Origin: a virus
Virus record (IMG/VR): IMGVR_UViG_3300042691_030506
Span: 1 to 37,222 of that record
Reading direction: 5' to 3' (one strand)
Length of the DNA: 37,222 nucleotides
Numbering within the stretch: the first letter of the stretch is position 1; each line of letters begins with the position of its first letter. The notes under the pieces are model-generated. The model did not search any database, had not been told where the DNA came from, and saw only the letters and a program-made list of their open reading frames with translations. Made by a program: the position numbers and the translations under genes. Below, one piece after another: positions 36,336-37,222 of the stretch.

Positions 36336-37222
36336 TTAGAGCGTACCGATGTAGAACTCACCTTGTCCAGAGGAGTTCACAAAGCAGCGCAGGCCGATGT
36401 TTGCCACCGCGACGCCGTCTTCGTCGGAGACGGAGAAGGACGTTACAGAACACGTCGGCGAGTAAGCGTAAGCAACCTTGCCAGCGACCCAGTTGCCACC
36501 AGATTTTTGACCTGCGGTAACTTGGAACTTGGTGTCGGTGCTTTCGCGGAAACGACGCCACACGTCTGCATCGTACTTCTGAAGACGCGCCGTAATTGTT
36601 ATTTCAATCGTGCGTGCCGTGATGAGCGACCCAGAGCGGCCGGATTCAGCGCACAAGCTACCCAAAACCACACGTTCGTTGGTGCCGGAGATCGAAACAG
36701 ATGACGCCTCAAAGCAGACGTAGTCAACGGCGTCGCCAAGCATGGCTTCCATATACTTACCGACTGTCGGGTCAGCCGCGTCGTAGGAAGGTGTGTATGG
36801 GAAAGCATAGTTTTGGGCATTGTCTGCAGTGTATGTCAAAGACCCGGTGTCATCAGAAGACGTAACGTATCCGAGTTTCCCGCCGATCTTGTTGGCAGTG
36901 TTTGGACCGGTTGCGTGGTTAAGTTCCAAAGTCCCCGTGTCGACTTCAATTTGGAATTTACCCAAGGTGTCGCTGTAGAAAACGCTGAAAACTTGACCGG
37001 GATCGCCGACAGAGGTCATCGCTGTCTCAAGGGCGTCTGCCAACTCGTGGGGGTCGGAGTAGACTTTGACAGCCACAACTGCAGCTTTTGCGCCGCCGTC
37101 ATCGGTGAAGTCAAGATACCGCGTCGATGACGTGATTTCGATCGGGTTGAAATAGAATTTGATGCCTTCAAGGGTGTAGTTGACGTTGTTCAACTCACCG
37201 GCGTTGAAGTCCATCGTGAGTC
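36336..37222 (-). CDS. Major tail (tube) protein, C-terminal part
   Basis: The continuation of the gene that starts at 678; bases 37170-37222 repeat 53-1, so the unique part is 36336-37169. The whole product is 503 residues. After V-T-G-L-T-M-D-F-N-A-G-E-L-N-N-V-N-Y an inserted beta-rich domain (residues about 237-344: L-A-D-A-L-E-T, V-F-Y-S-D-T-L-G-K-F-Q-I, K-L-G-Y, L-T-Y-T-A-D-N-A) interrupts the tube fold, which resumes with F-P-Y-T-P-S-Y-D and ends with an Ig-like-looking stretch. The insertion may project from the tail surface. A terminator follows the stop. Confidence 0.75.
   Translation of the reverse strand, partial: LTMDFNAGELNNVNYTLEGIKFYFNPIEITSSTRYLDFTDDGGAKAAVVAVKVYSDPHELADALETAMTSVGDPGQVFSVFYSDTLGKFQIEVDTGTLELNHATGPNTANKIGGKLGYVTSSDDTGSLTYTADNAQNYAFPYTPSYDAADPTVGKYMEAMLGDAVDYVCFEASSVSISGTNERVVLGSLCAESGRSGSLITARTIEITITARLQKYDADVWRRFRESTDTKFQVTAGQKSGGNWVAGKVAYAYSPTCSVTSFSVSDEDGVAVANIGLRCFVNSSGQGEFYIGTL
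37170..37222 (+). repeat. Terminal 53-bp redundancy (copy 2)
   Basis: Same 53 bases as 1-53. Removing one copy leaves the tail gene frame intact, so the unique genome is about 37,169 bp. Confidence 0.9.

Overview
This window looks like one complete tailed-phage genome assembled as a circle. Bases 1-53 recur exactly at 37170-37222, and the major tail protein gene reads in frame across the join (start 678 down to 1, continuing at 37169 down to 36336), so the unique length is about 37,169 bp. Terminase, portal, scaffold, coat, tail tube, an 841-residue tape measure and paired tail-chaperone-like genes mark a long-tailed phage, most likely a siphovirus since no contractile sheath was recognised. 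There is no integrase, CI-like repressor, RNA polymerase or recognisable tRNA, so it is probably strictly lytic and uses host transcription. The host is inferred to be Gram-negative: the phage encodes two lipoproteins with lipoboxes and an exported cysteine-rich protease, which make sense with a periplasm and outer membrane. A secretory or predatory host such as a Bdellovibrio relative is only a guess.

Layout. (1) A 650-bp non-coding region at about 15.9-16.6 kb separates leftward from rightward genes. It carries two DnaA-box matches, several inverted repeats, a promoter-like element and a terminator-like hairpin, and is the best origin/control candidate. (2) Rightward from 16.6 to 24.1 kb is the replication/early set: SF3/D5-like helicase, family A DNA polymerase, SSB-like protein, Cas4/RecB-like nuclease, lone zinc ribbon, SNF2-type helicase, then small membrane, ribbon-helix-helix and unknown proteins. 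(3) A leftward pair at 24.1-25.05 kb encodes a metallophosphoesterase and an HExxH protein. (4) Three small rightward genes at 25.15-25.77 kb, two with membrane segments, end at a strong terminator. (5) Leftward from 27.0 to 25.8 kb are an envelope lipoprotein and an 89-residue helical protein. (6) Leftward from 37.2 to 27.05 kb is the tail set: chaperones, tape measure, distal tail, hub-like protein and fibre. (7) Leftward from 15.9 kb to 1 are a RuvC-like resolvase, an export cassette (protease, collagen-like lipoprotein, 61-residue protein), a ParB-methyltransferase, small and large terminase, portal, two neck-like paralogues, scaffold, coat, decoration-like protein, several head/neck/appendage proteins, connector, tail terminator and major tail protein. 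An M15 peptidase gene at 15 kb faces the other way inside this block.

The most unusual feature is the coupled pair at 13.67-14.91 kb: a secreted chymotrypsin-fold protease and a collagen-like lipoprotein joined by an ATGA overlap, both ending in the same four-cysteine helical pattern. Intrinsic terminators sit just after the coat/decoration genes and just after the major tail protein gene, suggesting expression valves for the most abundant virion proteins. Family assignments come from motifs and gene order read by eye; no searches were run.
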